Shown here: positions 8,517-18,642 of the stretch, in pieces
Layout of the letters: each line of letters opens with the position of its first letter
How positions within the stretch are numbered: the stretch's first letter is position 1
Assembly (NCBI RefSeq): GCF_009834805.1
Contig: NZ_WVHO01000009.1
Span: forward strand, 312,501-376,500
Length of the DNA stretch: 64,000 nt
DNA from: Saccharibacter sp. 17.LH.SD
Lineage (GTDB): Bacteria; Pseudomonadota; Alphaproteobacteria; Acetobacterales; Acetobacteraceae
Reading direction: 5' to 3'
Notes under the pieces: model-generated
Databases searched by the model: none
Seen by the model: only the letters and a program-made list of their open reading frames with translations
Told to the model about the DNA's origin: nothing
Position numbers and translations under genes: made by a program

Positions 8517-9587
8517 TTAGTGCGATTTTTTTTCGATATCATCAAGCGCTTCTAGGAGGCGTTGACTATCGTCGTTTGTACCGATTGTGATGCGGAGCCA
8601 GTCTTTGAGGCGTGGAGAAGAGCTTTGATGGCGTACGATAATAGCGCGATCACGTAAAGCCGTCGCAAGAGCTCCGGCTTCAAAGCGAGGGTGGTGAACT
8701 AAGATAAAATTTGCTTTTGACGGAAGGACAGTCAGTCCACGAATTCGTAATTGTTCAATAAGGGTGTCTCGCGTCTGCATGATGGCGTGGGTTGTTTGTT
8801 CTAGCCATTCATGATCACGGATGGAGGCCTCGGCTCCTGCAAGAGAAAGTCGTGATAAGGGATAAGAATTAAAACTGTCTTTAACACGCGTTAAGCCTTC
8901 AATGAGCTCTGGAGAGCCAACGGCATACCCAACGCGTAATCCAGCGAGGCCGGACGATTTTGAAAATGTACGCACGACTAGCAGGTTGTCATAACGTTTT
9001 ATAAGAGGAATAGCTGTCTGTGCGCCAAACTCCACATAAGCTTCGTCAACCACGACAGTCCGGTCAGGATGGCGGCTTAGGAGGGATTCAATAGCTTCTA
9101 GTGGGAGGGCCATTCCTGTATTCGCATTGGGGTTGGCTAGAATAATCCCCCCGCATGGGCCCACGTAATCTTCTTGGTGAAGTGCAAAGTCTTCACGTAG
9201 AGGAACGGTACGGTAAGGAAGATTGAATAGGCGACAGTAAATTGGATAAAAGCCATATGTAATGTCACTGAATAATACTGGAGCATCATCATGGAAAAGT
9301 GCTCTGAAGGTATGGGCCAGTACTTCGTCAGACCCATTCCCTGTGAAGACATTTTCTGAGGTAATGTCGAAACGCTCAGCAATGGCTTGGCGCAGACTGG
9401 ATGACGTTGGATCTGGGTAAAGCCGTAGCGTATCAGAAGCAGCGTTACGAATGGCTTCTAAGGCGCATGGACTTGGGCCGTAAGGGGATTCATTGGTGTT
9501 GAGTTTGGTAAGGTTAGCGATTTTAGGCTGTTCACCTGGAACATAAGGCTCAAGCTTGTGGACACGAGAATTCCAGAAACGGCTCAT
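8517..9587 (-). CDS. hisC: Histidinol-phosphate aminotransferase HisC
   Basis: HisC is a pyridoxal-phosphate enzyme transferring an amino group from glutamate to imidazole-acetol phosphate in histidine synthesis. The 356-residue protein is normal length. It shows the substrate-side LNTNESPYGPSP, the GNGSDEVL loop, ANPNANTG, DEAYVEF and the Schiff-base lysine (about K210) in TFSKSSGLAGLRVGY, with the phosphate-binding Arg after it. It overlaps the upstream ankyrin-protein gene by 4 bases (ATGA), so their translation is coupled. No other his genes are nearby. Confidence 0.95.
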   Translation of the reverse strand: MSRFWNSRVHKLEPYVPGEQPKIANLTKLNTNESPYGPSPCALEAIRNAASDTLRLYPDPTSSSLRQAIAERFDITSENVFTGNGSDEVLAHTFRALFHDDAPVLFSDITYGFYPIYCRLFNLPYRTVPLREDFALHQEDYVGPCGGIILANPNANTGMALPLEAIESLLSRHPDRTVVVDEAYVEFGAQTAIPLIKRYDNLLVVRTFSKSSGLAGLRVGYAVGSPELIEGLTRVKDSFNSYPLSRLSLAGAEASIRDHEWLEQTTHAIMQTRDTLIEQLRIRGLTVLPSKANFILVHHPRFEAGALATALRDRAIIVRHQSSSPRLKDWLRITIGTNDDSQRLLEALDDIEKKSH

Positions 9588-10087
9588 GATGAAGTGCTTT
9601 CGTCAAAAAGTTTTAGCCCTTGGCGTGCTGCGAGCTCGCGAGCGGAAAGGCCTTCAGCATCACGAAGGTCTGGGTTGGCACCATGAGCAAGAAGTGTTCG
9701 GGCCATCTGCTCACGTCCAAACATGATCGCGAACATGAGTGGAGTACGGCCTGAATAATTAGGCTTATCGATTAAGGCCCCTTTTTCAAGAAGAAGAAGG
9801 GCAATGTCTATAAAGCCTTTGAATGCAACACCAGAAAGAGCGGTAGCGCCTTTTTCATCCACGGCATTAGGGTCTGCGCCATTGTCGAGAAGAAGGCGAG
9901 CTGTTTCCGATTGTTCATTGTAGGTTGCAACAATAAGCGGCGTATAGCCACGACTGTCTGTACAGTTTGTGGGCATTCCAGCATCGATAAATTGCTGAAG
10001 TAGGTCGGTGTCACCGCTGCGTGCGGCCTCAATAAATAATGCGGTAATTTGCTCTGGAGAGAAGCTCATAGTGCTGGGTTGTGTCAT
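9584..10087 (-). CDS. Ankyrin-repeat protein
   Basis: The 167-residue product consists of about four ankyrin repeats. The diagnostic TPL-(V/M)-A stretches are clear (GYTPLIVATYN, GRTPLMFAIMFG), as are ARLLLDNGADPNAVDEKG and ARTLLAHGANPDLRDAEG. Ankyrin repeats bind partner proteins; no partner is evident. There is no signal peptide, so it is probably cytoplasmic. Its stop overlaps the hisC start by 4 bases, making it the first gene of the minus-strand unit. The start at 10087 is not supported by a strong ribosome site; an inner ATG 18 bases downstream is possible. Confidence 0.85.
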   Translation of the reverse strand: MTQPSTMSFSPEQITALFIEAARSGDTDLLQQFIDAGMPTNCTDSRGYTPLIVATYNEQSETARLLLDNGADPNAVDEKGATALSGVAFKGFIDIALLLLEKGALIDKPNYSGRTPLMFAIMFGREQMARTLLAHGANPDLRDAEGLSARELAARQGLKLFDESTSS

Positions 10088-10332
10088 GGAAGGCTCATCA
10101 TAAAATCAGGATAGTGGCTTACATAGGTAGCGACTTGTGATGCGGTGGAAAAGGTTGAGCCGGCATTCTTGTTATGAAACATCCTAAAATTAGTCATGTT
10201 TTCTACACACAAGGCATTGCGTCTGAGGAAGGATCGCGCCACTTGTGGAGGCGTTATCCCAAAGGGTGGGAAGATAATGAGGGGTTACTTCTCGGCATTT
10301 GGGAATTTGAGCAACTAAAGGACCTTTTAAAA

Positions 10333-12396
10333 GTGATCAATACGCTGTCAAAACTCAGCATTGATACCATCCGCACTTTGTCGATGGATGGTGTTGAGCG
10401 TGCAAAATCCGGACATCCAGGTACTGCTATGGCTTTAGCACCAGCGATGTACGCTTTTTGGCAGTATGAAATGTCTTATTATCCGGCGAACCCCCTTTGG
10501 CCGGCCCGTGATCGATTCGTCTTGTCGGGTGGTCATGCCGCTATCTTATTATATTCCATATTATATCTTGCAGATGTGTACGATGTTGAGAACGGCCAGG
10601 TGCTGGATCGACCAGCTTTAACACTGGAAGATCTTAGATCATTCCGCCGCCTTGATTCTCGTACACCGGGTCATCCTGAATACGGGCTGACGGCTGGTGT
10701 AGAGGTGACGACAGGCCCGTTAGGACAAGGCTGTGCGAATGCTGTCGGGATGGCGATGGCTCAACGCTGGCTTTCGGCAACTTATGATCGTCCGAGCTTT
10801 TCACTTTTCGATTATCATATCACAGCTTTTTGCGGTGATGGAGATATTATGGAAGGAGTGACGGCCGAGGCTGCCGCGATGGCAGGTCACCTTAAGCTCG
10901 GAAATCTAACATGGCTCTACGATTATAATTATATCTCAATCGAAGGGGCTACAAACCTCGCGCATACTGAGGATGTTGGTAAACGTTTTGAAGCTTATGG
11001 CTGGCACGTTGTTGAGGTTAAGGACGGGAATGATGTAGATGCCATTCGCCGTGCTTTACAGGCAGGGAAGGCGGAAAAAGAGCGCCCGACCTTGATTATT
11101 CTCACGACTGTTATTGGCTATGGTGCTCCGCGTAAGGCAGGAACAGCTTCCGCCCATGGTGAGCCTCTGGGGGCAGAAGAAATTTTAGGTGCTAAAAAAG
11201 CCTATGGTTGGCCAGAGGATGCAGAGCCTTTTACCGTTCCTAGGGGCGTAAAAGAGCATTTTGCGGAGGGAGCTGGCAAACGGGGAGAGAAAGCCCATAA
11301 ACAGTGGCAAGATATGTTTCAGCGGTATCACGCACAATATCCTAAGGAAGCGCAGGAGCTTGATACGTTATTTGCTCATGAGTTGCCCAAGGGGTGGGAT
11401 CGTGATCTGCCTGTCTACCCTGCTGATCCAGTCGGTATTGCGTCTCGTCAGAGTTCTGGTGACGTATTAAATGTTGTTGCCAAGAATGTGCCGTGGATGA
11501 TCGGTGGCGCGGCGGATCTATCACCGTCGACGAAAACAACGATCAAAGGTGAGGCCTCTTTTCAAGCATCGCCAAGCCCAGTTCCATATAAAGGACGTAA
11601 TATCCATTTTGGCGTGCGTGAACACGCGATGGGGGCCATTTGCAACGGAATGGCGCTAAGTGGGTTGCGTGCTTTCTGTGCAGGGTTTCTCATCTTTTCT
11701 GATTATATGAAGGCGCCTATTCGTTTGGCGGCTCTGATGCATTTGCCTGTGATTTATGTGTTCACACATGATTCTATTGGCGTGGGAGAGGATGGGCCAA
11801 CACATCAGCCAGTTGAGCAATTTGCTCAATTGAGGGCTACGCCCGGTATGACCCTGATTCGTCCGTCTGATGCGAATGAGGTGTCAGAGAGTTGGCGTGC
11901 GGCGATGAATCACGCGCGGCGTGGTCCTGTGGCTTTAGCATTAAGCCGCCAAAGTTTACCGACGATTGATCGAACGATCTATGCACCAGCCTCGGGTCTG
12001 ATGCGTGGGGCTTATATACTGGCAAGCAGCGAGGAGACACCCGATGTTATCCTTATCGCGTCGGGTTCTGAAGTGTCTCTTGCGGTAGGAGCCTATGAGC
12101 GTCTGACAAAGGAAGGGGTGAAAGCGCGGGTCGTATCAATGCCGAGTATGGACCTGTTCGAAGAGCAAAATAAGGTATACCGTGATTCAGTACTTCCCCC
12201 GTCCGTTACGGCACGTGTGGGAGTCGAAATGGCTTCAGGCTTTGGTTGGGACCGGTATCTTGGCCTTGCAGGTGTCATGATTGCGTTTCATTGTTTCGGG
12301 GCATCAGCTCCGGCCAGTGCGTTGATGGAAAGATTTGGATTTACGGTAGAAGCGGTCTACCAGGCCGCCAAAAAACAGCTGGATAGTCAAAATTAG
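10333..12396 (+). CDS. tkt: Transketolase
   Basis: Transketolase moves two-carbon units between sugar phosphates with thiamine diphosphate and is the first gene of a pentose-phosphate operon. The family features are present: LSIDTIRTLSMDGVERAKSG followed by HPG, TGPLGQGCANAVGMA, the thiamine-diphosphate motif GDGDIMEG, SAHGEPLG, GGAADLSPSTKT and FGVREHAMGAI. I start at a GTG with AAAGGA ten bases upstream, giving 687 residues. An ATG at 10174 in the same frame would add 53 residues that do not resemble the family and have no ribosome site. The downstream tal-pgi gene follows by 25 bases. Confidence 0.95.
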   Translation: MINTLSKLSIDTIRTLSMDGVERAKSGHPGTAMALAPAMYAFWQYEMSYYPANPLWPARDRFVLSGGHAAILLYSILYLADVYDVENGQVLDRPALTLEDLRSFRRLDSRTPGHPEYGLTAGVEVTTGPLGQGCANAVGMAMAQRWLSATYDRPSFSLFDYHITAFCGDGDIMEGVTAEAAAMAGHLKLGNLTWLYDYNYISIEGATNLAHTEDVGKRFEAYGWHVVEVKDGNDVDAIRRALQAGKAEKERPTLIILTTVIGYGAPRKAGTASAHGEPLGAEEILGAKKAYGWPEDAEPFTVPRGVKEHFAEGAGKRGEKAHKQWQDMFQRYHAQYPKEAQELDTLFAHELPKGWDRDLPVYPADPVGIASRQSSGDVLNVVAKNVPWMIGGAADLSPSTKTTIKGEASFQASPSPVPYKGRNIHFGVREHAMGAICNGMALSGLRAFCAGFLIFSDYMKAPIRLAALMHLPVIYVFTHDSIGVGEDGPTHQPVEQFAQLRATPGMTLIRPSDANEVSESWRAAMNHARRGPVALALSRQSLPTIDRTIYAPASGLMRGAYILASSEETPDVILIASGSEVSLAVGAYERLTKEGVKARVVSMPSMDLFEEQNKVYRDSVLPPSVTARVGVEMASGFGWDRYLGLAGVMIAFHCFGASAPASALMERFGFTVEAVYQAAKKQLDSQN

Positions 12397-12421
12397 AGCC
12401 CGTAGATGGGGAGTAAAGTCC

Positions 12422-15271
12422 ATGACTAATGAAGACGCAAAAAATCCTTTAAAACAGCTTGCTGCACAAGGTGAGGCTGTATGGTTAGATTTCGTTCGTC
12501 GTGATTTCATATTGGATGGGTCACTGGCGCGACTTGTTGAGAGTGATGGGTTGCACGGTGTAACCTCTAATCCGTTGATTCTCGAGAAGTCTATTGGTCG
12601 AGGTGCTGAATACGGCGTTGAGATAAAGAATATTTTAGCAAAAGAAAGTTTGTCCGCTGGAGAGTTATACGAGCGGTTGGCCATTACAGATATTCAAAAT
12701 GCTTGCGATGTTTTGGCGCCTGTTCACAAGGCAACGTCGAAACGTGATGGTCACGTTAGTTTAGAAGTGTCACCGTACGTGGCTTATGACTCTAAAGCGA
12801 CACTAGAAGAGGCACGGCGTCTTTGGAAAGCTGTTGATCGTGAGAATCTCATGATCAAAATTCCATCGACAAAAGAAGGCATTGAAGCCATTCGGCATGT
12901 GATTGCTGATGGGATAAATGTTAATGTAACCGTCATTTTCTCCCAACAAGGATATAAGGATGTCCTTGAGGCGTATCTTTCTGGTTTAGAAGACCGCGTA
13001 AAGCAGGGCAAAAGCGTTGAGGGAGTTGCGAGTGTTGCCTCTCTTTTTGTCAGCCGGACAGACTCAAAAATTGATGCAGAGATCGATCGTCGTGTCGCAG
13101 CAGGGGATGCCCAGTCTGATAAATTGAAGGCGCTACGCGGCAAAGTGGCGATTGCAAATGCTAAGCTCGTTTATCAGCACTATCTTGATGTCACGAAAAG
13201 CGACCGTTGGAAGGCCTTAGAGGCGAAGGGTGCGCAGTCTCAGCGTGTGCTTTGGGCAAGTGTAAGTGTTAAGGATAAAACCTTCCACGATGTGTTGTAT
13301 GTAGAGGAGCTGATCGGGAAAGATACGGTCATTACGCTTCCTCTTGCGACGATGGATGCGTTTCGGGATCATGGAAAGACCCGCCCAAGTGTGACGGAAA
13401 ATGTTGCTGGTGCCCGTCAGATTGTTTCAGAGGCTAAGGCGCTTGGTCTGGATCTTGATGGGGTCACAGCATCCTTGGTCGATGAAAGTTGTGCGTCATT
13501 TTGCCGTGCGTTTGATGCCTTATTAGGGTCTGTTGCGGCACAGCGTGACGCTGCTCTTGGGGAGCGTTTGCTGACAGTATCAACAGCGGTAACCGAGGAT
13601 CTAGAGAGTGCTATTGTCGCTGCTGGAAACGATTGGAGTCGCACGGGAAAGGTTCGTCGTTTATGGCAGCGCGATGCGTCTGTTTGGACCAATGGCTCTG
13701 AAAGCAAGTGGTTAGGATGGCTGACGGCTGTCAAGGACGGCTTGGATAATATAGAAGCCTATGAGCGTTTAGCGCATGACGTTAAGACGCATGGTTATAA
13801 GCATATTCTGTTGCTTGGAATGGGGGGCTCAAGCCTTGGCCCAGAGGTCTTAGAAAAGACATTTGGGCAAGTGCCAGGGGGGCCAGTCCTGCATGTGTTG
13901 GATAGTACGGATCCGCAACAAATTGCGACTTTTGAAAAAGCGGTTGATCTGAAGAACACGCTTTTCATTGTGTCGAGCAAGTCGGGCAGCACGTTAGAGC
14001 CGAATATCCTGTTTGCGTATTTTTGGGATCGTGCCGAGAAGGCGCTGGGAGCTGATCCTGGGAAGCACTTTGTTGCAGTAACGGATCCTGGCTCTTCAAT
14101 GGAAAAGACAGCGCAGGAGCATGGCTTTAGCTATATTTTCCACGGGAACCCTGAGATCGGCGGACGTTACTCTGTCTTGTCAGCATTTGGTCTGACGCCC
14201 GCTTCTGCTGCTGGTTATAATGTGCGTGCTTTCTTAGAAAGTGTGCAACTTATGGTTGGGGCATGTGATGCCCTAGTTCCTCCTGCGGTTAATCCTGGCG
14301 TGCGGTTGGGCTTAGCACTTGGTGTTGCAGCGACGTCCTTTGGGCGTGACAAAGTGACTTTTGTTGCTTCTCCAAAAATCGTTTCATTGGGTGCTTGGCT
14401 TGAACAACTTTTGGCAGAAAGCACAGGCAAAAAAGGCAAGGGACTAATCCCATTTGAGGGTGAAACGTTGGGTGAGCCTGGCGTTTATGGGAAAGATCGT
14501 GTATTTGTAGAGTTGCGTCTTGGGAATGAAGTGGTTGATCCGCGGCTCAAGGCGTTGCGTGAGGCAGGTCATCCAGTGTTGGGACTTAACCTCCAAACAG
14601 TGGAACAGATCGGTCAAGCGTTCTTTGTTTTTGAGTTCGCGACGGCTGTTGCTGGATCGATTTTAGGAATCGATCCGTTTGATCAGCCTGATGTAGAATT
14701 CAGTAAAGTAGAGACGCGTAAATTGACCGCTGCTTATGCTGAAACGGGTCATTTGCCGAAGGAAGTGCCTTTTGCTTCTGATGGGTCTTTGACCTTTTAT
14801 GCGGATGATAAGAACGTCGCAGTTCTTGGTAAGGGGGACGCCGCTTCTGTTCTTGGGGCACATTTTAAGCGCGTTAAAGCAGGCGATTACATTGGCCTTC
14901 TTGCTTATATTGAGCGCAACGCTGCCCATACTGCGTGGGAGCAAAAGGTGCGTCTCGCATTGAGGGACCATTTGCATGTGGCGGTAGCTGCTCAATTTGG
15001 GCCGCGTTTTCTGCATTCAACTGGGCAAGCCTACAAAGGGGGGCCAAATAGCGGTGTCTTTTTGCAAATAACAGCAGAAGATGCGGCAGATTTGTCTATT
15101 CCAGGGCATGCTTATACGTTTAGTGTTGTGAAGGCGGCTCAGGCGCGTGGAGATTTTGACGTATTATCATCGCGCGGTCGTCGTGCGCTGAGGGTGCATA
15201 TTACAGGTCCTCTGAACGAAGGTTTAGATCGTCTCGCTCGAGTATTGTCTGATGTTGTGAAAGGAACTTAG
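12422..15271 (+). CDS. tal-pgi: Bifunctional transaldolase / glucose-6-phosphate isomerase
   Basis: One 949-residue chain joins two enzymes. Residues 1 to about 370 are a TalB-like transaldolase with HGVTSNP, the Schiff-base Lys near 146 in [11 protein letters not shown], and [10 protein letters not shown]. From about 390 to the end is a phosphoglucose isomerase with [13 protein letters not shown] (near 464), [14 protein letters not shown] and [12 protein letters not shown]. The fusion is known from acetic acid bacteria and some other groups. It links the non-oxidative pentose-phosphate branch directly to regeneration of glucose-6-phosphate, so carbon can cycle through the pathway, useful where glycolysis is incomplete. 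It sits one base before gnd. Confidence 0.97.
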   Translation: MTNEDAKNPLKQLAAQGEAVWLDFVRRDFILDGSLARLVESDGLHGVTSNPLILEKSIGRGAEYGVEIKNILAKESLSAGELYERLAITDIQNACDVLAPVHKATSKRDGHVSLEVSPYVAYDSKATLEEARRLWKAVDRENLMIKIPSTKEGIEAIRHVIADGINVNVTVIFSQQGYKDVLEAYLSGLEDRVKQGKSVEGVASVASLFVSRTDSKIDAEIDRRVAAGDAQSDKLKALRGKVAIANAKLVYQHYLDVTKSDRWKALEAKGAQSQRVLWASVSVKDKTFHDVLYVEELIGKDTVITLPLATMDAFRDHGKTRPSVTENVAGARQIVSEAKALGLDLDGVTASLVDESCASFCRAFDALLGSVAAQRDAALGERLLTVSTAVTEDLESAIVAAGNDWSRTGKVRRLWQRDASVWTNGSESKWLGWLTAVKDGLDNIEAYERLAHDVKTHGYKHILLLGMGGSSLGPEVLEKTFGQVPGGPVLHVLDSTDPQQIATFEKAVDLKNTLFIVSSKSGSTLEPNILFAYFWDRAEKALGADPGKHFVAVTDPGSSMEKTAQEHGFSYIFHGNPEIGGRYSVLSAFGLTPASAAGYNVRAFLESVQLMVGACDALVPPAVNPGVRLGLALGVAATSFGRDKVTFVASPKIVSLGAWLEQLLAESTGKKGKGLIPFEGETLGEPGVYGKDRVFVELRLGNEVVDPRLKALREAGHPVLGLNLQTVEQIGQAFFVFEFATAVAGSILGIDPFDQPDVEFSKVETRKLTAAYAETGHLPKEVPFASDGSLTFYADDKNVAVLGKGDAASVLGAHFKRVKAGDYIGLLAYIERNAAHTAWEQKVRLALRDHLHVAVAAQFGPRFLHSTGQAYKGGPNSGVFLQITAEDAADLSIPGHAYTFSVVKAAQARGDFDVLSSRGRRALRVHITGPLNEGLDRLARVLSDVVKGT

Positions 15272-15272
15272 G

Positions 15273-16271
15273 ATGCGGATAGGAATTATTGGACTTGGGC
15301 GTATGGGCGGTAACATTGCTGTTCGCCTTACGCGGCATGGCCATAATGTCGTAGCATTCGACAGGACACCAGCTGTAATAGAAAAGATTGTGCAGCGCTG
15401 TGAATCCGGTCATGCTGAGGGCGCTCCAACATTTGAAGACATGGTGCACTTGCTAGAAGGTGAAGAACGGCGTGTGATTTGGTGCATGCTTCCTGCTGGT
15501 GAGGTGACAGAAAATTGTATCAAGAGGCTTACCCCTTTATTACGCAAAGGTGATATCATCATTGATGGTGGGAATACCTACTACAAAGATGATGTTCGCC
15601 GTGCTCATGAGCTTGCTGAAAAAGGCATTGATTATATTGATGTCGGGACCTCCGGTGGTGTGTGGGGGCTCGAGCGTGGCTACTGTATGATGTACGGTGG
15701 CAAGCGTGAAGCAGCAGACTATATTGACCCAATTTTGAGCGCGTTAGCGCCTGGGATTGGTGATGTACCGCGCACACCAGATCGCGATGATGGTCGTCAT
15801 GATCCGCGTGCGGAGCAAGGTTACCTTTATTGTGGCCCTGCTGGGTCTGGTCACTTTGTGAAGATGATTCACAATGGGATTGAATACGGCATGATGCAGG
15901 CTTTTGCCGAAGGCTTTGATGTTCTTAAGTCTAAGAACTCTCCTGCGATGCCCGAAGATCAACGTTTTGATCTTAACCTTGCTGATGTCGCTGAAGTTTG
16001 GCGTCGTGGGAGTGTGGTCTCCTCATGGTTGTTAGATTTAACGGCTGAGGCTTTGACACGGTCACATGATCTATCTGAGTTCAGTGGTGAAGTGCAGGAT
16101 TCCGGTGAGGGACGTTGGACAATCGAAGCGGCAATTGAAGAGAATGTGCCGGCTCCGGTTATGACAGCAGCGCTTTACACGCGTTTCCGTTCACGGACGG
16201 GAAATAATTTTGCAGAAAAAGCGCTTTCTGCGATGCGTTATGGCTTTGGTGGCCATGTAGAACGTAAATAA
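15273..16271 (+). CDS. gnd: 6-phosphogluconate dehydrogenase, decarboxylating (short form)
   Basis: The enzyme oxidises and decarboxylates 6-phosphogluconate to ribulose-5-phosphate. At 332 residues it is the short class (GndA/YqeC type) rather than the roughly 470-residue class. The N-terminal nucleotide-binding loop [13 protein letters not shown] is clear, followed by [24 protein letters not shown] and the catalytic region [19 protein letters not shown]. Short-form enzymes from acetic acid bacteria prefer NAD; cofactor preference here is inferred from family only. The gene begins 1 base after tal-pgi, so the genes are cotranscribed. Confidence 0.96.
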   Translation: MRIGIIGLGRMGGNIAVRLTRHGHNVVAFDRTPAVIEKIVQRCESGHAEGAPTFEDMVHLLEGEERRVIWCMLPAGEVTENCIKRLTPLLRKGDIIIDGGNTYYKDDVRRAHELAEKGIDYIDVGTSGGVWGLERGYCMMYGGKREAADYIDPILSALAPGIGDVPRTPDRDDGRHDPRAEQGYLYCGPAGSGHFVKMIHNGIEYGMMQAFAEGFDVLKSKNSPAMPEDQRFDLNLADVAEVWRRGSVVSSWLLDLTAEALTRSHDLSEFSGEVQDSGEGRWTIEAAIEENVPAPVMTAALYTRFRSRTGNNFAEKALSAMRYGFGGHVERK

Positions 16272-16293
16272 TCGCAAGAGAAAAGAAACAAGC

Positions 16294-16320
16294 GGGGGCG
16301 TGCCGGGTCGCCACGCTCCC
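16294..16320 (+). other. Intercistronic GC-rich hairpin between gnd and the HAD gene
   Basis: Arms 16294-16302 and 16312-16320 form a 9-bp stem with one G-U pair. A second small stem CCCCTTAGGGG follows before the ribosome site. There is no T run, so it is more likely an mRNA processing or stability element than a terminator in the middle of the operon. Confidence 0.4.
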
Positions 16321-16344
16321 GGTTCTCCCCTTAGGGGAGGGATA

Positions 16345-17190
16345 ATGGTAAGCGATCCTAATCAATATAAGCCTATCAAGCTCGTTTTATCGGATATGGA
16401 TGGAACGATCCTCGCTCCGGATAAAACGTTGTCTCCGGCTACGATTAGAGCTGTTGAGCGTCTGCATCAGGCAAAGATTCCAGTATCGTTGGTGAGTGCA
16501 CGGCCACCAAGAGCAATGCTGCCTTATGTTCGGCAGCTTAATCTTATGGCGCCTTGTGCAGGTTTCAATGGAGGGTTGATCTTCACTCCAGATGGACGCA
16601 CGGAACGAAACGTTATTTTCTCTTCTGATATAGTGGAGCGGATCCTTCACAAATTAGAGGCACTTTCTGTTGACGTTTGGCTGCAAAATGAAAAGAACTG
16701 GTATGTTCGAGATGGACAGGCTGATTTGGTGCAGCGTGAACAGAAGATGCTTGGCTTTACGCCTCAAGAAACTAAAAACTTTCAACATCTCGCGCATGAA
16801 GTAAATCGTATCATTGTGACATGTCCAGACAAGGCGCTTATTGCGCATTTGGAAAGTCATTTTGGGCAGGTTTTTCGAACTGAAGCCAGTATATTACGTT
16901 CGACACCAATCAAACTGAATATCACGCCGATCAAAGCTACTAAAGGGCAGGCTTTAAAGGATATTGCGACTCTTTGTGAAGCTATTCCTGAAAATGTGGC
17001 GTGTCTGGGAGATGCTCCTAATGATCTACCAATGTTGCGTGAAGCGGGTCTGGCTATTGCTATGGGGCAATCGTCAGAAATTGTAAAAGAAGCTGCAACC
17101 TGCGTGACTGGCAGCAATGAAAAGGATGGCTGGGCAGAAGCGGTAGAAAAGTTCATTATACCGCGCTGTGGTACTATTGATGCCACATGA
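16345..17190 (+). CDS. HAD-family phosphatase, Cof type (class IIB cap)
   Basis: The protein begins with the HAD nucleophile motif LSDMDGTIL and ends with the typical LGDAPNDLPMLREAG motif, with a large cap domain between, as in Cof/YidA phosphatases that act on sugar phosphates. I start at the ATG at 16345 preceded by GGGGAGGG, giving 281 residues; an upstream ATG at 16300 lies within the hairpin. It sits inside the pentose-phosphate operon between gnd and pgl, suggesting an intermediate or side product of that pathway as substrate, perhaps a metabolite-repair role. Motif II Lys and the other core residues appear intact. Substrate is unknown. Confidence 0.85.
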   Translation: MVSDPNQYKPIKLVLSDMDGTILAPDKTLSPATIRAVERLHQAKIPVSLVSARPPRAMLPYVRQLNLMAPCAGFNGGLIFTPDGRTERNVIFSSDIVERILHKLEALSVDVWLQNEKNWYVRDGQADLVQREQKMLGFTPQETKNFQHLAHEVNRIIVTCPDKALIAHLESHFGQVFRTEASILRSTPIKLNITPIKATKGQALKDIATLCEAIPENVACLGDAPNDLPMLREAGLAIAMGQSSEIVKEAATCVTGSNEKDGWAEAVEKFIIPRCGTIDAT

Positions 17191-17218
17191 TTGATTGTAG
17201 TGATTCGGGAGCAGAAAG

Positions 17219-17959
17219 ATGACAACCGATATGCGTCATGCCCAATTTGAAACTTTGCCAGACGGTGATGCTGTTGCTGCTCGTATGGCAGAGCTCTTTA
17301 TCGATGCTATTCAGAAGCGTCCAGGGGAACGTATTCGCATTGCGCTGTCGGGCGGATCTACTCCTAAAAAATTGTTTTCTATTTTGGCGAAGCCTGAAAT
17401 AGCGAAGAAAGTGGATTGGAAACGGGTCGAGATTTTTTATGGCGATGAGCGCCATGTGCCCGTCGGAAATGCCGACAATAATCATACAACAGCGACCACA
17501 TTATTACTCTCCAAGGTGCCTGTTCCTGATTCCCAAATTCATGCGATGCCGACGAGTGGAGAGGTGCAAGAAGATGCTGCGCAATATCAGCGCATTATGG
17601 AGGCGTCTTATGGGAATAAAACCCTTGAAAAAGGCCGTCCTTTCTTTGATCTCGTGATGCTAGGGTTGGGGACAGATGGGCATACGGCATCTCTGTTCCC
17701 GGGGGAGCCAGTATTAGATGAAAAGAGTGCGTGGGTTTCAGTCTCCAGTCCGAAGACGGCACCTCATGCGCGTTTGACGTTGACCTATCCGGCGATCGCG
17801 TCCAGCCGGGAGATTGTTTTTCTCGTGACGGGTGAAAATAAGGTTCCAATGTTGAGACGTCTGCGTGAAGGAGATAGCAGCATTCCGTCTGGACGTATTG
17901 TTTCTGAGGGGAAAATTCTGGTACTGGCAGACCGTGCCGCTACCGGAGAGCCTTCATGA
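17219..17959 (+). CDS. pgl: 6-phosphogluconolactonase
   Basis: The enzyme hydrolyses 6-phosphogluconolactone to 6-phosphogluconate. The 246-residue DevB-type protein shows the sugar-phosphate loop RIALSGGSTPKKLF, the FYGDERHVP segment and GLGTDGHTASLFPG, the three signatures of the family. Its last codon overlaps the rpiA start (ATGA), so translation is coupled. Together with the neighbouring gnd it supplies two steps of the oxidative branch; glucose-6-phosphate dehydrogenase is not in this window. Confidence 0.96.
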   Translation: MTTDMRHAQFETLPDGDAVAARMAELFIDAIQKRPGERIRIALSGGSTPKKLFSILAKPEIAKKVDWKRVEIFYGDERHVPVGNADNNHTTATTLLLSKVPVPDSQIHAMPTSGEVQEDAAQYQRIMEASYGNKTLEKGRPFFDLVMLGLGTDGHTASLFPGEPVLDEKSAWVSVSSPKTAPHARLTLTYPAIASSREIVFLVTGENKVPMLRRLREGDSSIPSGRIVSEGKILVLADRAATGEPS

Positions 17960-18642
17960 ATGTTGAAGAGTGTAAAAAAGTTGTTGCCCAGCATGCCGCA
18001 GCTCTTGTCGAGCCCGGTATGGTGGTTGGACTTGGGACAGGAAGTACAGCAGCTTTTATGATTGAAGCCCTTGGCAAACGTGTTGCTAAAGGCCTTGACA
18101 TAGTGGGGATTCCGACGTCTGAGACGACGGAAGCTTTGGCGAGGGCTGTAGGAATACCGATTACAACTTTTGCCTCTCATCCGGTGCTGGATATGTCCAT
18201 TGATGGCGCTGATGAGGTCGAGCGAGGCTCTTTGCATGTCATGAAAGGGCTTGGCGGAGCGCTCTTGCGTGAAAAAATCGTTGCGCAAGCGTCACGTCGT
18301 TTCGTTGTGATGATTGATGCGACTAAGCCGGTTGATAAATTGGGTGAGCGGGCACCGGTTCCTGTTGAGGTCACTCCGTTTGGTCGTGAATGCACGGCTG
18401 CAAGTTTAGAAAAATTGGGCGCACAGATTATTCAGCCGCGGCGTACGCTGGCGGGAGAGCTGTTCGTCACAGATAATGGAAACATGATCCTCGACTGCGT
18501 TTTCGGCCCGATTCAGAACGTGCCGGCTTTAGCGACACGCATTGACGGGACGGTTGGTGTAGTGGAACATGGGTTGTTTCCTAATATGGCAACTGATGTG
18601 CTGGTTGCAACAGAAAGGGAGGTTGAACGATGGACGCTATGA
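17956..18642 (+). CDS. rpiA: Ribose-5-phosphate isomerase A
   Basis: RpiA interconverts ribose-5-phosphate and ribulose-5-phosphate. The 228-residue protein carries VVGLGTGSTAAFMIEAL, the catalytic-loop DGADEVERG and KGLGGALLREKIVA, and the Glu-containing VEVTPFGRE. Length and motif order are typical. It overlaps pgl by 4 bases upstream and gntK by 13 bases downstream, so all three are translationally linked. Confidence 0.97.
   Translation: MNVEECKKVVAQHAAALVEPGMVVGLGTGSTAAFMIEALGKRVAKGLDIVGIPTSETTEALARAVGIPITTFASHPVLDMSIDGADEVERGSLHVMKGLGGALLREKIVAQASRRFVVMIDATKPVDKLGERAPVPVEVTPFGRECTAASLEKLGAQIIQPRRTLAGELFVTDNGNMILDCVFGPIQNVPALATRIDGTVGVVEHGLFPNMATDVLVATEREVERWTL

Noticed and set aside
10174-10332. 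Upstream part of the transketolase frame
   Set aside because: The first 53 residues do not resemble transketolases and the ATG has no ribosome site; the GTG at 10333 fits the family start.
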